A stretch of 43,699 nucleotides of DNA, from positions 1-43,699 of the forward strand of contig JANXUB010000063.1 of NCBI GenBank assembly GCA_025352105.1, written 5' to 3'. A model generated the notes under the pieces. That model was not told the origin of the DNA. It worked only from the letters and a program-made list of their open reading frames with translations, and searched no databases. Shown piece by piece: positions 24,903 through 32,987 of this stretch. Source of the DNA: Burkholderiales bacterium. Its GTDB lineage: Bacteria > Pseudomonadota > Gammaproteobacteria > Burkholderiales > Casimicrobiaceae. Every line of letters begins with the position of its first letter. The first letter of the stretch is position 1. The translations under genes were made by a program, and so were the position numbers.

Positions 24903-25970
24903 CTAACCTTGATCCCCAAACAGCTCTCCCGAACCCATCGCCGCAGGCGGCACCAACCCAAAATGCCGATACGCGCGCGCCGTCGCCACGCGTCCACGAC
25001 TGGTGCGCTGGATGTACCCCTGCTGAATCAAAAAAGGCTCGATCACGTCTTCAATCGTCTCGCGCTCTTCGCTGATCGCGGCAGCCAGATTGTCCACGCC
25101 GACCGGCCCGCCCGCAAACTTTTCAACGATGGTTGAAAGCAATTTGCGATCCATCACATCAAGCCCGCTCGCGTCCACATCCAGCATCGCCAGTGCCTTG
25201 TCCGCCACCTCGTGCGACACGCGCCCATTCGCGCGCACCTCTGCGTAATCACGCACCCGGCGCAACAGGCGATTGGCGATACGCGGCGTGCCGCGCGAAC
25301 GCTTGGCAATCTCGGTCGCCCCACCCGGTTCCATGTTCACGTTCAGCAATTTCGCCGAGCGTGTCACGATGCGCGACAGCTCTTCGTCAGAATAAAACTC
25401 CAGCCGCGCCACGATGCCAAAGCGATCGCGCAGCGGATTGGTCAGCATGCCCGCGCGCGTCGTCGCACCGATCAGCGTGAACGGCGGCAGGTCCAGCTTC
25501 ACCGATCGCGCGCCCGGCCCTTCGCCGATCATGATGTCGATGGCGTAGTCCTCCATCGCGCTGTAGAGCGTCTCCTCCAGCACCGCGCTGATGCGATGAA
25601 TCTCGTCGATGAACAGCACGTCGTTCGGTTCAAGATTGGTCAACAGCGCCGCCAGATCGCCCTTCTTCTCCAGCACCGGGCCGGAGGTTTGATGCATGTT
25701 GACGTGCATCTCGCGAGAAATGATGTGCGACAAGGTTGTCTTGCCCAACCCCGGCGGGCCAAACAGCAGCACATGATCGAGCGGCTCCTTGCGCGTCCGT
25801 GCCGCCTCGATAAAGATGGACAACTGCCCGCGAATTTTTTCCTGACCGATGTATTCATCAAGCTGCTTCGGACGCAGAGCGCGCTCCAGCGCATCCTCCT
25901 GCACGCCTTCGCTTTTGGGCGCGATGATGCGGTCAACCGCATGCGCAAGGGAATCATCGTGAATGGCCAT
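24903..25970 (-). CDS. ruvB: Holliday junction branch migration helicase RuvB
   Basis: This 355-residue AAA+ ATPase drives branch migration of Holliday junctions with RuvA. Visible features: [19 protein letters not shown] at the N terminus, Walker [11 protein letters not shown], Walker B LFIDEIHR, sensor GATTRAGML, arginine finger in PLRDRFGI, sensor 2 [13 protein letters not shown], and the C-terminal winged helix ending [16 protein letters not shown]. Length matches the family. It follows kynA by 64 bases on the same strand and its stop overlaps the ybgC start region. RuvA and RuvC are not in this window. Confidence 0.97.
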   Translation of the reverse strand: MAIHDDSLAHAVDRIIAPKSEGVQEDALERALRPKQLDEYIGQEKIRGQLSIFIEAARTRKEPLDHVLLFGPPGLGKTTLSHIISREMHVNMHQTSGPVLEKKGDLAALLTNLEPNDVLFIDEIHRISAVLEETLYSAMEDYAIDIMIGEGPGARSVKLDLPPFTLIGATTRAGMLTNPLRDRFGIVARLEFYSDEELSRIVTRSAKLLNVNMEPGGATEIAKRSRGTPRIANRLLRRVRDYAEVRANGRVSHEVADKALAMLDVDASGLDVMDRKLLSTIVEKFAGGPVGVDNLAAAISEERETIEDVIEPFLIQQGYIQRTSRGRVATARAYRHFGLVPPAAMGSGELFGDQG

Positions 25971-26034
25971 GGGGCTATTCTATGGGGCGACCCAACGTCC
26001 GCTTCGCCTCCCCCATCGAATGGTCGCGAACGAA

Positions 26035-26883
26035 CTACAAATCCGTGCGAACCTGCCAAAGCTCAGGAAAAAGCACTACGTCCAGCGCTTTGCGCAAATA
26101 GCTCACGCCCGCTGTTCCTCCCGATCCGGGTTTGAAGCCGATCATGCGCTCGACGGTGGTGACGTGATTGAATCGCCAGCGGCGGAAGTTGTCTTCAACG
26201 TCGACTAACTTTTCGGCGAGGTAATACAAATCCCAATTTGCCTTGGTGTTGCGGTACACCTCGAGCCACGCGGCTTGCACGGCGGGATTGCTCTTAGGCA
26301 TCGCATCGAACATGGCGCGCAACTCGCGAGCGGGCAATAGACCTCGATCAGCGAGCGCTTTCAACGCGACATCGTAAAGGGACGGGCTGTCGATAATTTC
26401 GGTCAAGCGGGCCTGATGCTCGGGCTGTTCGGTGAACGGTTTGAGCATATAGCGCTGGCGGTTGCCGAGCAAAAATTCGATGGTGCGGTATTGCCAGCTC
26501 TGGAAGCCGCTGGCCTTGCCGAAGGCTTCGCGAAATTCGAGGTAGTCGGCGGGCGTCATGGTCTTCAACACTTCCCACGCGTTGCTCATCTGCTCCTGCG
26601 CGCGCGACACGCGGGCAAGCATTTTCATGGCGGTTTCGAAATCACCCGCAGTCAGTTTCGTCATCGCGCCTTGCAGCTCTTTGATGATGAGGCTCATCCA
26701 CACTTCCTGCACGTGATGGATGGTGATGAACAGCGATTCATCATGCGCTTCGGTGATGGGCGCCTGCGCGCCGAGCAGCTGTTCGATACGCAGATAGCTT
26801 GAGTAGCTGAAGCTGTCTTTGAAGCTGTCGTGGGCTTCCTCGACCCCGTAACCCATGGGGCACGATCCGGCGGGGGCGCTCAT
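26035..26883 (-). CDS. kynA: Tryptophan 2,3-dioxygenase
   Basis: This 282-residue heme enzyme oxidises L-tryptophan to N-formylkynurenine, the first step of aerobic tryptophan breakdown. Family motifs are YSSYLRIEQLL, HDESLFITIHHVQEVWM (substrate and heme contacts), FQSWQYRTIEFLLGNR, and the closing RMIGFKPGSGGTAGVSYLRK. Length is normal for bacterial TDO (about 280-300). Its ATG overlaps the kynU stop by four bases (ATGA), so the two are co-translated. The formamidase kynB is absent from the window and must be elsewhere. Confidence 0.96.
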   Translation of the reverse strand: MSAPAGSCPMGYGVEEAHDSFKDSFSYSSYLRIEQLLGAQAPITEAHDESLFITIHHVQEVWMSLIIKELQGAMTKLTAGDFETAMKMLARVSRAQEQMSNAWEVLKTMTPADYLEFREAFGKASGFQSWQYRTIEFLLGNRQRYMLKPFTEQPEHQARLTEIIDSPSLYDVALKALADRGLLPARELRAMFDAMPKSNPAVQAAWLEVYRNTKANWDLYYLAEKLVDVEDNFRRWRFNHVTTVERMIGFKPGSGGTAGVSYLRKALDVVLFPELWQVRTDL

Positions 26884-28130
26884 GTCACTTTCCCGCGCGA
26901 TTGAAATTCAGCACGCTCGTATTCACGGCTGACCATCACCTCGCGGAAGTGCGCGACGGCTTTCACTACGTCATCTTCATTGATGTACAGCGGCGTAAAT
27001 CCGAAGCGCAAAATATCCGGAGCCCGAAAGTCACCGATCACGCCGCGAGCGATAAGTGCCTGCATGATGGCGTATCCGTGGGCATGGCGGAAAGATACCT
27101 GTGAGCCGCGAATGTTGGCATCTCGCGGTGTGGCAAGCGTCAGGCCGAAACCCGCGCATTGAGATTCAACCTCTCCGATGAAGCGCTCGGTCAACACAAC
27201 AGACGCAGCGCGCAACGCCCGCATGTCTACCGTGAGCCACATGTCGAGCGCCGCCTCCAAAGCGGCGAATTGCAGGATCGGTGGCGTGCCCACCGTAAAA
27301 CGCTCGATGCCGCGAACGACGCGAAACAGCGGGTCAAACGCGAACGGTGCTTCGTGCGCAAACCAGCCGGAAATCGGCGCGCTTGTGCCTGCCACATCAA
27401 GTGTGTCGAGGTGACGTTTTGCTGCAAAAACAAACGCCGGAGCACCCGGCCCGCCGTTCACGTATTTGTACGAGCAACCGACTGCGAGATCGGCATTGCA
27501 AGCGTTGAGTTCTACCGGAAACGCGCAGGTCGAATGCGCGAGATCCCACAGCATCAGCGCCCCTTTCGACTGCGCAAGCGCCGTGATTGCCTTCATGTCG
27601 TAGCGCTCGCCGGTTCGGTAGTCCACCTGCGTGAGCATGACCACAGCCGCACGTTCACCCAGCGCCGTAATCGTCGACACCATGGCGTCGCGTGTGACGA
27701 ATTGAAGATCGATTTTTTTCTGCGTCAGCAAATCGCGAATGCCCTGCGCGATGTACAGGTCGGTCGGGAAGTTGTCGATGTCGGAGATGATGACGTTGCG
27801 TTGCGGCTGATCCTGCCGCAACGCTAGCGCGGTCAGCAGCGCCTTGAACAAATTTACCGACGTCGAATCGCAGGCGATGACTTCACCGGCATTCGCGCCG
27901 ATAAGACGCGCAATCTTGTCGCCGCAACGACGCGGCGCGTTAACCCAGTCGGCGGTATTCCATGAGCGAATGAGGCCGTTGCCCCACTCTGCTTCGATGG
28001 TCTTCGCGACCGCCGCAGCGGTGGCCTTGGGCAGCACGCCGAGCGAGTTGCCGTCGAGATAAATCACACCCTCGGGAAGCGCGAACTGCTCGCGATATTC
28101 TGCGAAATTACCCGCTAGTGTGATTGCCAT
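26880..28130 (-). CDS. kynU: Kynureninase
   Basis: This 416-residue pyridoxal-phosphate enzyme cleaves kynurenine to anthranilate and alanine. Motifs: YLDGNSLGVLPK near the N terminus, the DSTSVNLFKALLTAL phosphate-binding region, LMLWDLAHSTCAFPVELN with the PLP-contacting aspartate, and GCSYKYVNGGPGAPAF with the Schiff-base lysine. It should act on the product of KynA (after the formamidase). It is first in the operon kynU-kynA. Immediately upstream lies a perfect 6+2+6 palindrome that may be an operator. Confidence 0.96.
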   Translation of the reverse strand: MAITLAGNFAEYREQFALPEGVIYLDGNSLGVLPKATAAAVAKTIEAEWGNGLIRSWNTADWVNAPRRCGDKIARLIGANAGEVIACDSTSVNLFKALLTALALRQDQPQRNVIISDIDNFPTDLYIAQGIRDLLTQKKIDLQFVTRDAMVSTITALGERAAVVMLTQVDYRTGERYDMKAITALAQSKGALMLWDLAHSTCAFPVELNACNADLAVGCSYKYVNGGPGAPAFVFAAKRHLDTLDVAGTSAPISGWFAHEAPFAFDPLFRVVRGIERFTVGTPPILQFAALEAALDMWLTVDMRALRAASVVLTERFIGEVESQCAGFGLTLATPRDANIRGSQVSFRHAHGYAIMQALIARGVIGDFRAPDILRFGFTPLYINEDDVVKAVAHFREVMVSREYERAEFQSRGKVT

Positions 28131-28134
28131 AATG

Positions 28135-28148
28135 CTTTAAGTTTAAAG
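28135..28148. promoter_or_regulatory. Candidate operator upstream of kynU
   Basis: CTTTAA-GT-TTAAAG is a perfect palindrome starting five bases upstream of the kynU start codon. Kynurenine operons are commonly controlled by an Lrp/AsnC-type regulator (KynR); no such regulator is present in this window. The AT-rich palindrome could be a binding site or part of the -10 region. Function is inferred. Confidence 0.4.
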
Positions 28149-28214
28149 TAAATAGGCTGGGAATGTTACCCGTTCACTGCCTGTTCCGCGAGCGTTTCAT
28201 CGTCAATTAATTCA

Positions 28215-28336
28215 ATCAGCTTTGTGCTGAAACGCTGATTTCATTGGGGCTAACAACATGTTTCAGTCATAAGTCGACTATTTATTAAAATTCGCTCTAA
28301 GCCCTTTTCAAATGGCGCTTTCAACGTAAAGCTGAT
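28215..28336. mobile_element. Small inverted-repeat element (MITE-like), copy B
   Basis: About 122 bp with terminal inverted repeats: left ATCAGCTTTGTGCTGAAACG (28215-28234) and right GCGCTTTCAACGTAAAGCTG (from 28315), whose complement is CAGCTTTACGTTGAAAGCGC. GGGCTAAC (28247-28254) and ATAAGTCGAC (28269-28278) sit 32 and 54 bases from the left end, as in copy A at 21770-21889. The interior is AT rich and non-coding. It occupies most of the gap between kynU and ccmG. Confidence 0.65.
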
Positions 28337-28368
28337 AGCCAAAATAAATGCCGATTTGGGTTATCGCG

Positions 28369-28881
28369 CTAGTTCAACAGCGGGGCAAACTTCCGCGCGA
28401 AGATTTCTGCCGATATCGGCCCAACATGCTTGGCGCGGATGACGCCTTCGCGGTCGATCAGGAACGTCTCCGGCGCGCCGTAGACGCCCCAGTCGAGCGC
28501 GGCTTTTCCGTCGGGGTCGAAGGCAGATAACTCAAACGGATCGCCGGTCTTTTTAAGCACATCAAGGCCGAGATCGCGCTTGTCTTTGTAGTTGAGACCG
28601 ACAATCGGCACGACTCCCTTGCGCTTGAGTTCCAGCAAGTCGGGGTGTTCGTCCTTGCAGTTTGGACACCAGCTTGCCCAGACATTGAACAGCCAGACTT
28701 TGCCTTTGAGATCGGCGGGGGAGAACATGGCGTTGGCGTTGCCGAGTTGCGGCAGTGTGAAGGCGGGCGCGGGCTTGCCGATGAGCGGTGACGGCACCTC
28801 GCGGGGGTCACGGTAGAGGCCGAAGTAGAGGACGGCGGCAAGCGCAAAGAAAGCGAGGGGGAGGAGAAGTTTTTTGTTCAT
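28369..28881 (-). CDS. ccmG: Thiol:disulfide interchange protein, CcmG/DsbE family
   Basis: This 170-residue membrane-anchored periplasmic thioredoxin has one N-terminal hydrophobic helix (LLLPLAFFALAAVLYFGLY) followed by a redoxin domain with the active site WASWCPNCKDEHPDLL. The GKPAPAFTLPQL start, LNYKDKRDLGLDVLKKTGDPF and YGAPETFLIDREGVI segments are typical of CcmG, which reduces apocytochrome c cysteines for heme attachment. The ATG at 28881 (MNKKLLL) is the homology start; the longer frame crosses the upstream repeat. It lies after ccmE in place of ccmF, separated by a repeat element. Confidence 0.92.
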   Translation of the reverse strand: MNKKLLLPLAFFALAAVLYFGLYRDPREVPSPLIGKPAPAFTLPQLGNANAMFSPADLKGKVWLFNVWASWCPNCKDEHPDLLELKRKGVVPIVGLNYKDKRDLGLDVLKKTGDPFELSAFDPDGKAALDWGVYGAPETFLIDREGVIRAKHVGPISAEIFARKFAPLLN

Positions 28882-28892
28882 GTTTGTCTGGC

Positions 28893-29010
28893 TCCCTCCC
28901 CCCCTCGTGGGGGAGGGTTGGGGAAAGGGGGTTGGCGGAGGGCGCAACTGTCACGCTTCATGCCACGATCCCCCTCACCCTAACCCTCTCCCGCGAGGGG
29001 AGAGGGGACT
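28893..29010. repeat. GC-rich double-palindrome repeat, copy 3 (between ccmE and ccmG)
   Basis: It has the same design as copy 2: left arm CCCTCCCCCCCTCGTGGGGG and right arm CCCTCTCCCGCGAGGGGAGA around a spacer. The right arm is 38/40 identical to that of copy 2. It begins 12 bases before the ccmG start codon and ends 7 bases before the ccmE stop codon. It may modulate the relative levels of the flanking genes through mRNA structure. Confidence 0.85.
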
Positions 29011-29016
29011 GTATGG

Positions 29017-29469
29017 TTATTGCTTCAACGTTTTCGACGCCATTTCACGCGCCTTGGTGGCGCGCTCAACCGCCGTGGCGGCCTCGGGTGGCATGTAATT
29101 TTCGTCATGCTTGGCGAGCACCTCTTTCGCGCGGAAGACGCCATCGTCACCCAGCGTTCCCTGCGCGACTACGCCCTTACCTTCTTTGAACAAATCAGGC
29201 AGGATGCCGCTGTAGGTCACGGGCACAATCTGCGCGGTATCGGTGACGCGAAAGCTCACGTTCACGCCCTCGCGTTTCACGCTGCCCGTTTCAACCATGC
29301 CACCGAGACGAAACACGCGACCGATGGGCGCTTCTTTTGAAGTAATTTGTGTCGGGGTAAAAAAGAACACCAGGTTCTGGTTGAACGCGGTGAGTACAAG
29401 CGCGACGGCAGCGGCGAGCACGCCCATACCGCCGAGGATTAAGGCGAGACGTTTTTGCTTAGTGGTCAT
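29017..29469 (-). CDS. ccmE: Cytochrome c maturation heme chaperone CcmE
   Basis: This 150-residue periplasmic heme chaperone has an N-terminal membrane anchor (about 8-28) and an OB-fold domain. The covalent heme-binding histidine lies in AKHDENYMPPE, and RVFRLGGMVETGSVKR and VTYSGILPDLFKEGKGVVA are characteristic. It receives heme exported by CcmABCD and delivers it to the CcmFH lyase. It overlaps ccmD by four bases. Confidence 0.95.
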   Translation of the reverse strand: MTTKQKRLALILGGMGVLAAAVALVLTAFNQNLVFFFTPTQITSKEAPIGRVFRLGGMVETGSVKREGVNVSFRVTDTAQIVPVTYSGILPDLFKEGKGVVAQGTLGDDGVFRAKEVLAKHDENYMPPEAATAVERATKAREMASKTLKQ

Positions 29470-29633
29470 AACGTTTCATGATCGTCGTGCAGGGAGCGAA
29501 TGGCTGCTTTTCGAGCGCTGCGAAGGCTTAGAAGTTCCGCTACGACGGCAATCAGCAACGCGCCGTAACTCCCCCAGACAAAAAATCCGCGCCCACCCAT
29601 GTCCCAAAACGCGCTCCATGATTCCCAGTTCAT
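29466..29633 (-). CDS. ccmD: Heme exporter protein CcmD
   Basis: This 55-residue protein begins MNWESWSAFWDMGGRGFFVWGSYG and has one membrane helix (about 18-37) followed by a charged tail ending HDDHETL. CcmD is a small membrane protein that assists release of holo-CcmE from the CcmABC complex. The start ATG overlaps the ccmC stop (ATGA) and the gene overlaps ccmE by four bases. Its position between ccmC and ccmE supports the call despite the short length. Confidence 0.9.
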   Translation of the reverse strand: MNWESWSAFWDMGGRGFFVWGSYGALLIAVVAELLSLRSARKAAIRSLHDDHETL

Positions 29634-30394
29634 TTCGTTGCTCCGTCGAGCCACGCCGCGCCCGCTTCGCGTTCGATGATTTGCGTGCGCAGGCGGTGCA
29701 TTGCCGCAGCCACGCAGTAAGCCCAAAACGCAAACGTCATGATGAGCATCGCCCACAACATGGTTGTTGCCATCGACGAGCTTCCTGGCCGCACTGACGA
29801 GCCCTGATGCAGCGTCGTCCACCACTTCACGCTGAAATAAATGATCGGCACGTTGATCGCCCCAACCAGCGCGATCAACGCCGATGCGCGGTCGCCCTTC
29901 TTTTTGTCATCAAATGCAGCGGATAACGCCATGTAACCGACGTAGAGAAAAAACAGGATCAGTGTGGACGTTATCCGCGCATCCCACACCCAATACGTGC
30001 CCCACGTTGGACGGCCCCACAGCGAACCCGTCCATAGCGCGACCACCGCCATGATCGCGCCTGTAGGGGCGAGCGCGTGGCTCATCATGAACGACAGGCG
30101 CGTGCCCAGTACCAGGCCCGTACCCGCCCAGAACGCCATCGCAAGATAAATCACCATCGTCATCCATGCGGCGGGAACGTGGATGAAGATGACGCGATAC
30201 ACCTCGCCTTGCGTGGCGTCGGTCGGTGCCACGAAGAAGCCCATGTAGAGACCAATGGCGGCGAGCACGACGGCGAGCACCCAGCCGATTTTTTCGATCT
30301 TTCCGGCGAGCGGATAGAAGGCGGCGGGTGCGGCGTAGCGCCAAAACCAGCGGCCTGCAAATTTATCGTTCGATTGTTGTTCGGTGCGTGCCAC
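29630..30394 (-). CDS. ccmC: Heme exporter protein CcmC
   Basis: This 254-residue membrane protein of the heme-handling family has six predicted helices. The tryptophan-rich heme-binding motif reads WGRPTWGTYWVWDARITS, with conserved histidines in IFIHVPAAWM and TTLHQGSSV. It loads heme on CcmE. I use the GTG at 30394, two bases after the ccmB stop; the reading frame upstream overlaps ccmB and lacks homology. Confidence 0.95.
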   Translation of the reverse strand: MARTEQQSNDKFAGRWFWRYAAPAAFYPLAGKIEKIGWVLAVVLAAIGLYMGFFVAPTDATQGEVYRVIFIHVPAAWMTMVIYLAMAFWAGTGLVLGTRLSFMMSHALAPTGAIMAVVALWTGSLWGRPTWGTYWVWDARITSTLILFFLYVGYMALSAAFDDKKKGDRASALIALVGAINVPIIYFSVKWWTTLHQGSSVRPGSSSMATTMLWAMLIMTFAFWAYCVAAAMHRLRTQIIEREAGAAWLDGATK

Positions 30395-30396
30395 AG

Positions 30397-31071
30397 CTAG
30401 TCCGTGCTTATCTTTAGCGCCGCCGCAGCGGCGAGCGGACACAATGCTAGTGCAAGCAGCAGGAACGCGCCCTGAAGCGCTAGTTCCGCCACGGGCGATT
30501 GTCCGTTTAGCACTCTTAGCGCCGCGCCCGCGCCGAAGATGAGCGTCGGGATCGTCAGCGGTAGTACGAGCACGGCCGTGAGGATCGCGCCGCCGCGCGC
30601 AGATACCAACAACGCTGCGGCGATTGCCCCGATCAGCAAGAGTGTCGGCACCGCCAGCGCAACTGATAACGCGAGCATGCCCGCAACGTCGAATGGCAAC
30701 GCGTAGAAGAGCGCAAAAACGGGGGTCGCGACGGTGAGAGCGGCCCCCAGTCCGAGCGAGAGTGCGGTGATTCGAGCGAGTATCAGCACCGCCAGCGGCT
30801 CGCTCGACGCGAGCATGAGCTCGAGCGAGCCGTCGCGTGCGTCCTCCTCAAACAATCGCGGCAGTGACAGCATGGAAGCGAGCAGCGCGCCGACGAAAAT
30901 GACGCCTATGCCAATCAGCTTCAACTTTTCAGATTCACTGCCTACCGCGAACGGGAACAGCGAGCACACGATCAAAAAGAACACGATGGGATTGGCCCAG
31001 TCGCTCTTGCGCCGCGCGAAGAGTTGCATCTCGCGGCGGAATACTGCGCCGGTCGCTGCGCGCAGACTCAA
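30397..31071 (-). CDS. ccmB: Heme exporter protein CcmB
   Basis: This 224-residue membrane component of the CcmAB ABC transporter has six predicted helices. FARRKSDWANPIVFFLIVCSLFPFAVG and LFEEDARDGSLELML are typical CcmB motifs. The start is a TTG at 31071 within the ccmA stop codon (TTGA); a Met at residue 15 is an alternative. It partners CcmA in release of heme-loaded CcmE. Confidence 0.93.
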   Translation of the reverse strand: MSLRAATGAVFRREMQLFARRKSDWANPIVFFLIVCSLFPFAVGSESEKLKLIGIGVIFVGALLASMLSLPRLFEEDARDGSLELMLASSEPLAVLILARITALSLGLGAALTVATPVFALFYALPFDVAGMLALSVALAVPTLLLIGAIAAALLVSARGGAILTAVLVLPLTIPTLIFGAGAALRVLNGQSPVAELALQGAFLLLALALCPLAAAAALKISTD

Positions 31072-31697
31072 AGCATTAGCTCCTGCATCTTCGGCGCGTT
31101 GATGGCGACGGCTTGATGCGACGTGAGAACTACGATCGCGCCTGCTGCCAGCTCTTCTCCGATTAGCGCCGCAAGCTGAGCCTGCGTATCGGTGTCGAGC
31201 GCAACGAACGGCTCATCCAGCAACCATGCGCGCTCGCCCGCCTGAGCGCGCAGAAGCAAACGTGCAAGCGACGCGCGTTTACGTTGGCCTTGCGAGAGGC
31301 TGCCAAAGCGCCGATTGATGAGCTTTTCCACGCCAAGTTGAGTCAATGCGCGGCGCAGGTTCATCGGGGTGCAGTCGATTCCCGCGAGCGCCGCCGCGTA
31401 GCTCAAATTTTCGGCGACGGTGAGCGCTTCGTTCATCGCGTTGGCATGACCCGCGAACATTGCTGCTTCGTTGGGGCTGCGCTCGGAGTCATCGGGGGCG
31501 CGCCATTGAACCGAACCTGCGGACGGCGCGCCCAGTCCGGCCAGTATTCGCAGCAGCGTTGTCTTGCCCGCACCGTTCGGCCCGAGTACTCGTAGCAAGG
31601 TACGCGCCTCCACATTGACACTCACGTCCGTGAAAACGGCCTTCCCGCCCCGCTCGGCGGCGAGCGCTTCAAGCCGAAGACTTGAACAAGGATTCAC
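31068..31697 (-). CDS. ccmA: Heme exporter ATP-binding protein CcmA
   Basis: This 209-residue ABC ATPase has Walker A in LGPNGAGKTTLLRIL, the signature LSQGQRKRASLARLL, Walker B in AWLLDEPFVALD and the switch histidine in LTSHQ. It powers CcmB. I place the start at the GTG at 31697, overlapping the MFS stop codon as GTGA; this gives the normal length of CcmA, whereas the open frame up to 31751 lies inside the MFS gene. Confidence 0.94.
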   Translation of the reverse strand: MNPCSSLRLEALAAERGGKAVFTDVSVNVEARTLLRVLGPNGAGKTTLLRILAGLGAPSAGSVQWRAPDDSERSPNEAAMFAGHANAMNEALTVAENLSYAAALAGIDCTPMNLRRALTQLGVEKLINRRFGSLSQGQRKRASLARLLLRAQAGERAWLLDEPFVALDTDTQAQLAALIGEELAAGAIVVLTSHQAVAINAPKMQELML

Positions 31698-32911
31698 GAA
31701 ACCGCGCGCACCTTGTAAGCCGCCCAGACCGACACAATACCCACAATACACGAGAGATAGCCGACTGCTTCGTAGCCAACGATTTGACCACTGGCGGATG
31801 TCGTCAACATCGCGCCGCCCACTAACGCCGCGAGGCCCGTAAACAGGTTTTGCACAGCGGAGTTAAACGACATCAGCCGTCCGCGCATTTGCGGAATTGT
31901 CGCTGCCGTCACGAGCGCGGATGACGGCACAAAGCGACCGCTCACAAAGATAAAAAAAAGCGCCGATACGGCAAGTTGCCCGAACAGATTCAAGCCGTAC
32001 GAATGCGTAATCAGAACCATGGGAATGATGGAGGCGAGCACCAACCAGTAGTAGAACTTTGCGCGCGGATAGCGATCTGTCATGCGACCAAAGAGTGGGC
32101 GTGTGAACAACGTTACGCCACCGCCGATGAGGTAGAAGTAAGCGAGTTGAAGCTCGGTCATCCCTTCATTGGCAACACGCGATGGCGCGATGTACGGAAT
32201 CACCATCATGCCGGAGAGCGTGAGCAGGCCCGTGGTGGCGAAGGCCCACCAGTGATTAGGAACCGACAGCAGCTCTGCGTAACCGGCCCATAGGCCCTGT
32301 GGTTTGCCTGCACGAATGTGGCCGAGCATCTTGGGCACCAGCCGCTGTGCAACCACCCACAATACGCTGCATGAGATCGCCAGCGCGAGAAACGGTATGT
32401 GCCAGCCACCGTGTCCCGCCGCATAGATCGCGAGCGGCACGCCGAGCACTGCTGATAGCGAAAACGACAACATCACGAGACCCATCGCGCGACCGCGCCG
32501 CTCGTCAGGCACCAGATCACCCACAATCGACATCGCGATGGATCCCTGCACCCCACCAAACAGGCCAGACACGATGCGCGCAACGAGCAACATCGCGTAG
32601 CTCGGTGCCAGAGCGCAGCCAAGCGTACCCACGATGAGTCCAACATAGACGAACAAGAGCGCACGCTTGCGATCAAACCGGTCGGCGATGGATGCCATGA
32701 GGAGCGATGAAACCGCTGCTGCGAATGCGTACGCCGAAACCAGCAAACCAAACTGCGACGTCGAAATGCCGAATTCGCGCATCAAGTGCGGCGAGAGCGG
32801 CATCAGGATCATGAAGTCGAGAATGTTGGTGAGACTCATCAGCATCAGCACGATGAGAATCTGGCGTTCACGCTTGGGGGTCAGGGTGGGTGTGGGAAGT
32901 ACAGCGGACAT
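31694..32911 (-). CDS. Major facilitator superfamily transporter
   Basis: This 405-residue MFS protein has 12 predicted helices, with the loop 2-3 motif ADRFDRKRALLF and the motif C-like sequence LSFSLSAVLGVPLAIY. It resembles proton-driven drug or sugar efflux carriers of the AraJ/Cml group. It starts at the ATG at 32911, ten bases after the T-run of a terminator, with no purine-rich ribosome site. Its stop overlaps the ccmA start, so it is the first gene of the ccm operon. What it exports is unknown; the context does not settle whether it serves cytochrome c assembly. Confidence 0.85.
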   Translation of the reverse strand: MSAVLPTPTLTPKRERQILIVLMLMSLTNILDFMILMPLSPHLMREFGISTSQFGLLVSAYAFAAAVSSLLMASIADRFDRKRALLFVYVGLIVGTLGCALAPSYAMLLVARIVSGLFGGVQGSIAMSIVGDLVPDERRGRAMGLVMLSFSLSAVLGVPLAIYAAGHGGWHIPFLALAISCSVLWVVAQRLVPKMLGHIRAGKPQGLWAGYAELLSVPNHWWAFATTGLLTLSGMMVIPYIAPSRVANEGMTELQLAYFYLIGGGVTLFTRPLFGRMTDRYPRAKFYYWLVLASIIPMVLITHSYGLNLFGQLAVSALFFIFVSGRFVPSSALVTAATIPQMRGRLMSFNSAVQNLFTGLAALVGGAMLTTSASGQIVGYEAVGYLSCIVGIVSVWAAYKVRAVS

Positions 32912-32919
32912 TGAGGAGA

Positions 32920-32954
32920 AACAAAAAAGGGGCGGTCGGTGATGACGCGCCCCT
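32920..32954 (-). terminator. Strong intrinsic terminator after the M16 peptidase gene
   Basis: On the minus strand AGGGGCG (32953-32947) pairs perfectly with CGCCCCT (32933-32927), followed directly by a T-rich run (TTTTTTGTTT). It lies 64 bases downstream of the peptidase stop codon and only about 10 bases before the MFS start codon. It would stop the peptidase transcript, and possibly attenuate transcripts that enter the MFS-ccm operon. Confidence 0.8.
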
Positions 32955-32987
32955 CTACCTGTTGAGTTTGTTGCGGGCAAAGCCCAT
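32955..32987 (-). other. Ten-codon candidate leader ORF ahead of the terminator
   Basis: The minus strand reads ATG, then codons for GFARNKLNR, then TAG at 32957-32955. The stop codon abuts the terminator stem. A short ORF followed by a terminator just ahead of an operon is the arrangement seen in ribosome-controlled attenuators, including some leaders upstream of MFS efflux genes. There is no clear ribosome site, and such short ORFs arise by chance often, so this is a suggestion only. A small GGGC-TTT-GCCC hairpin overlaps its 5' part. Confidence 0.3.
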
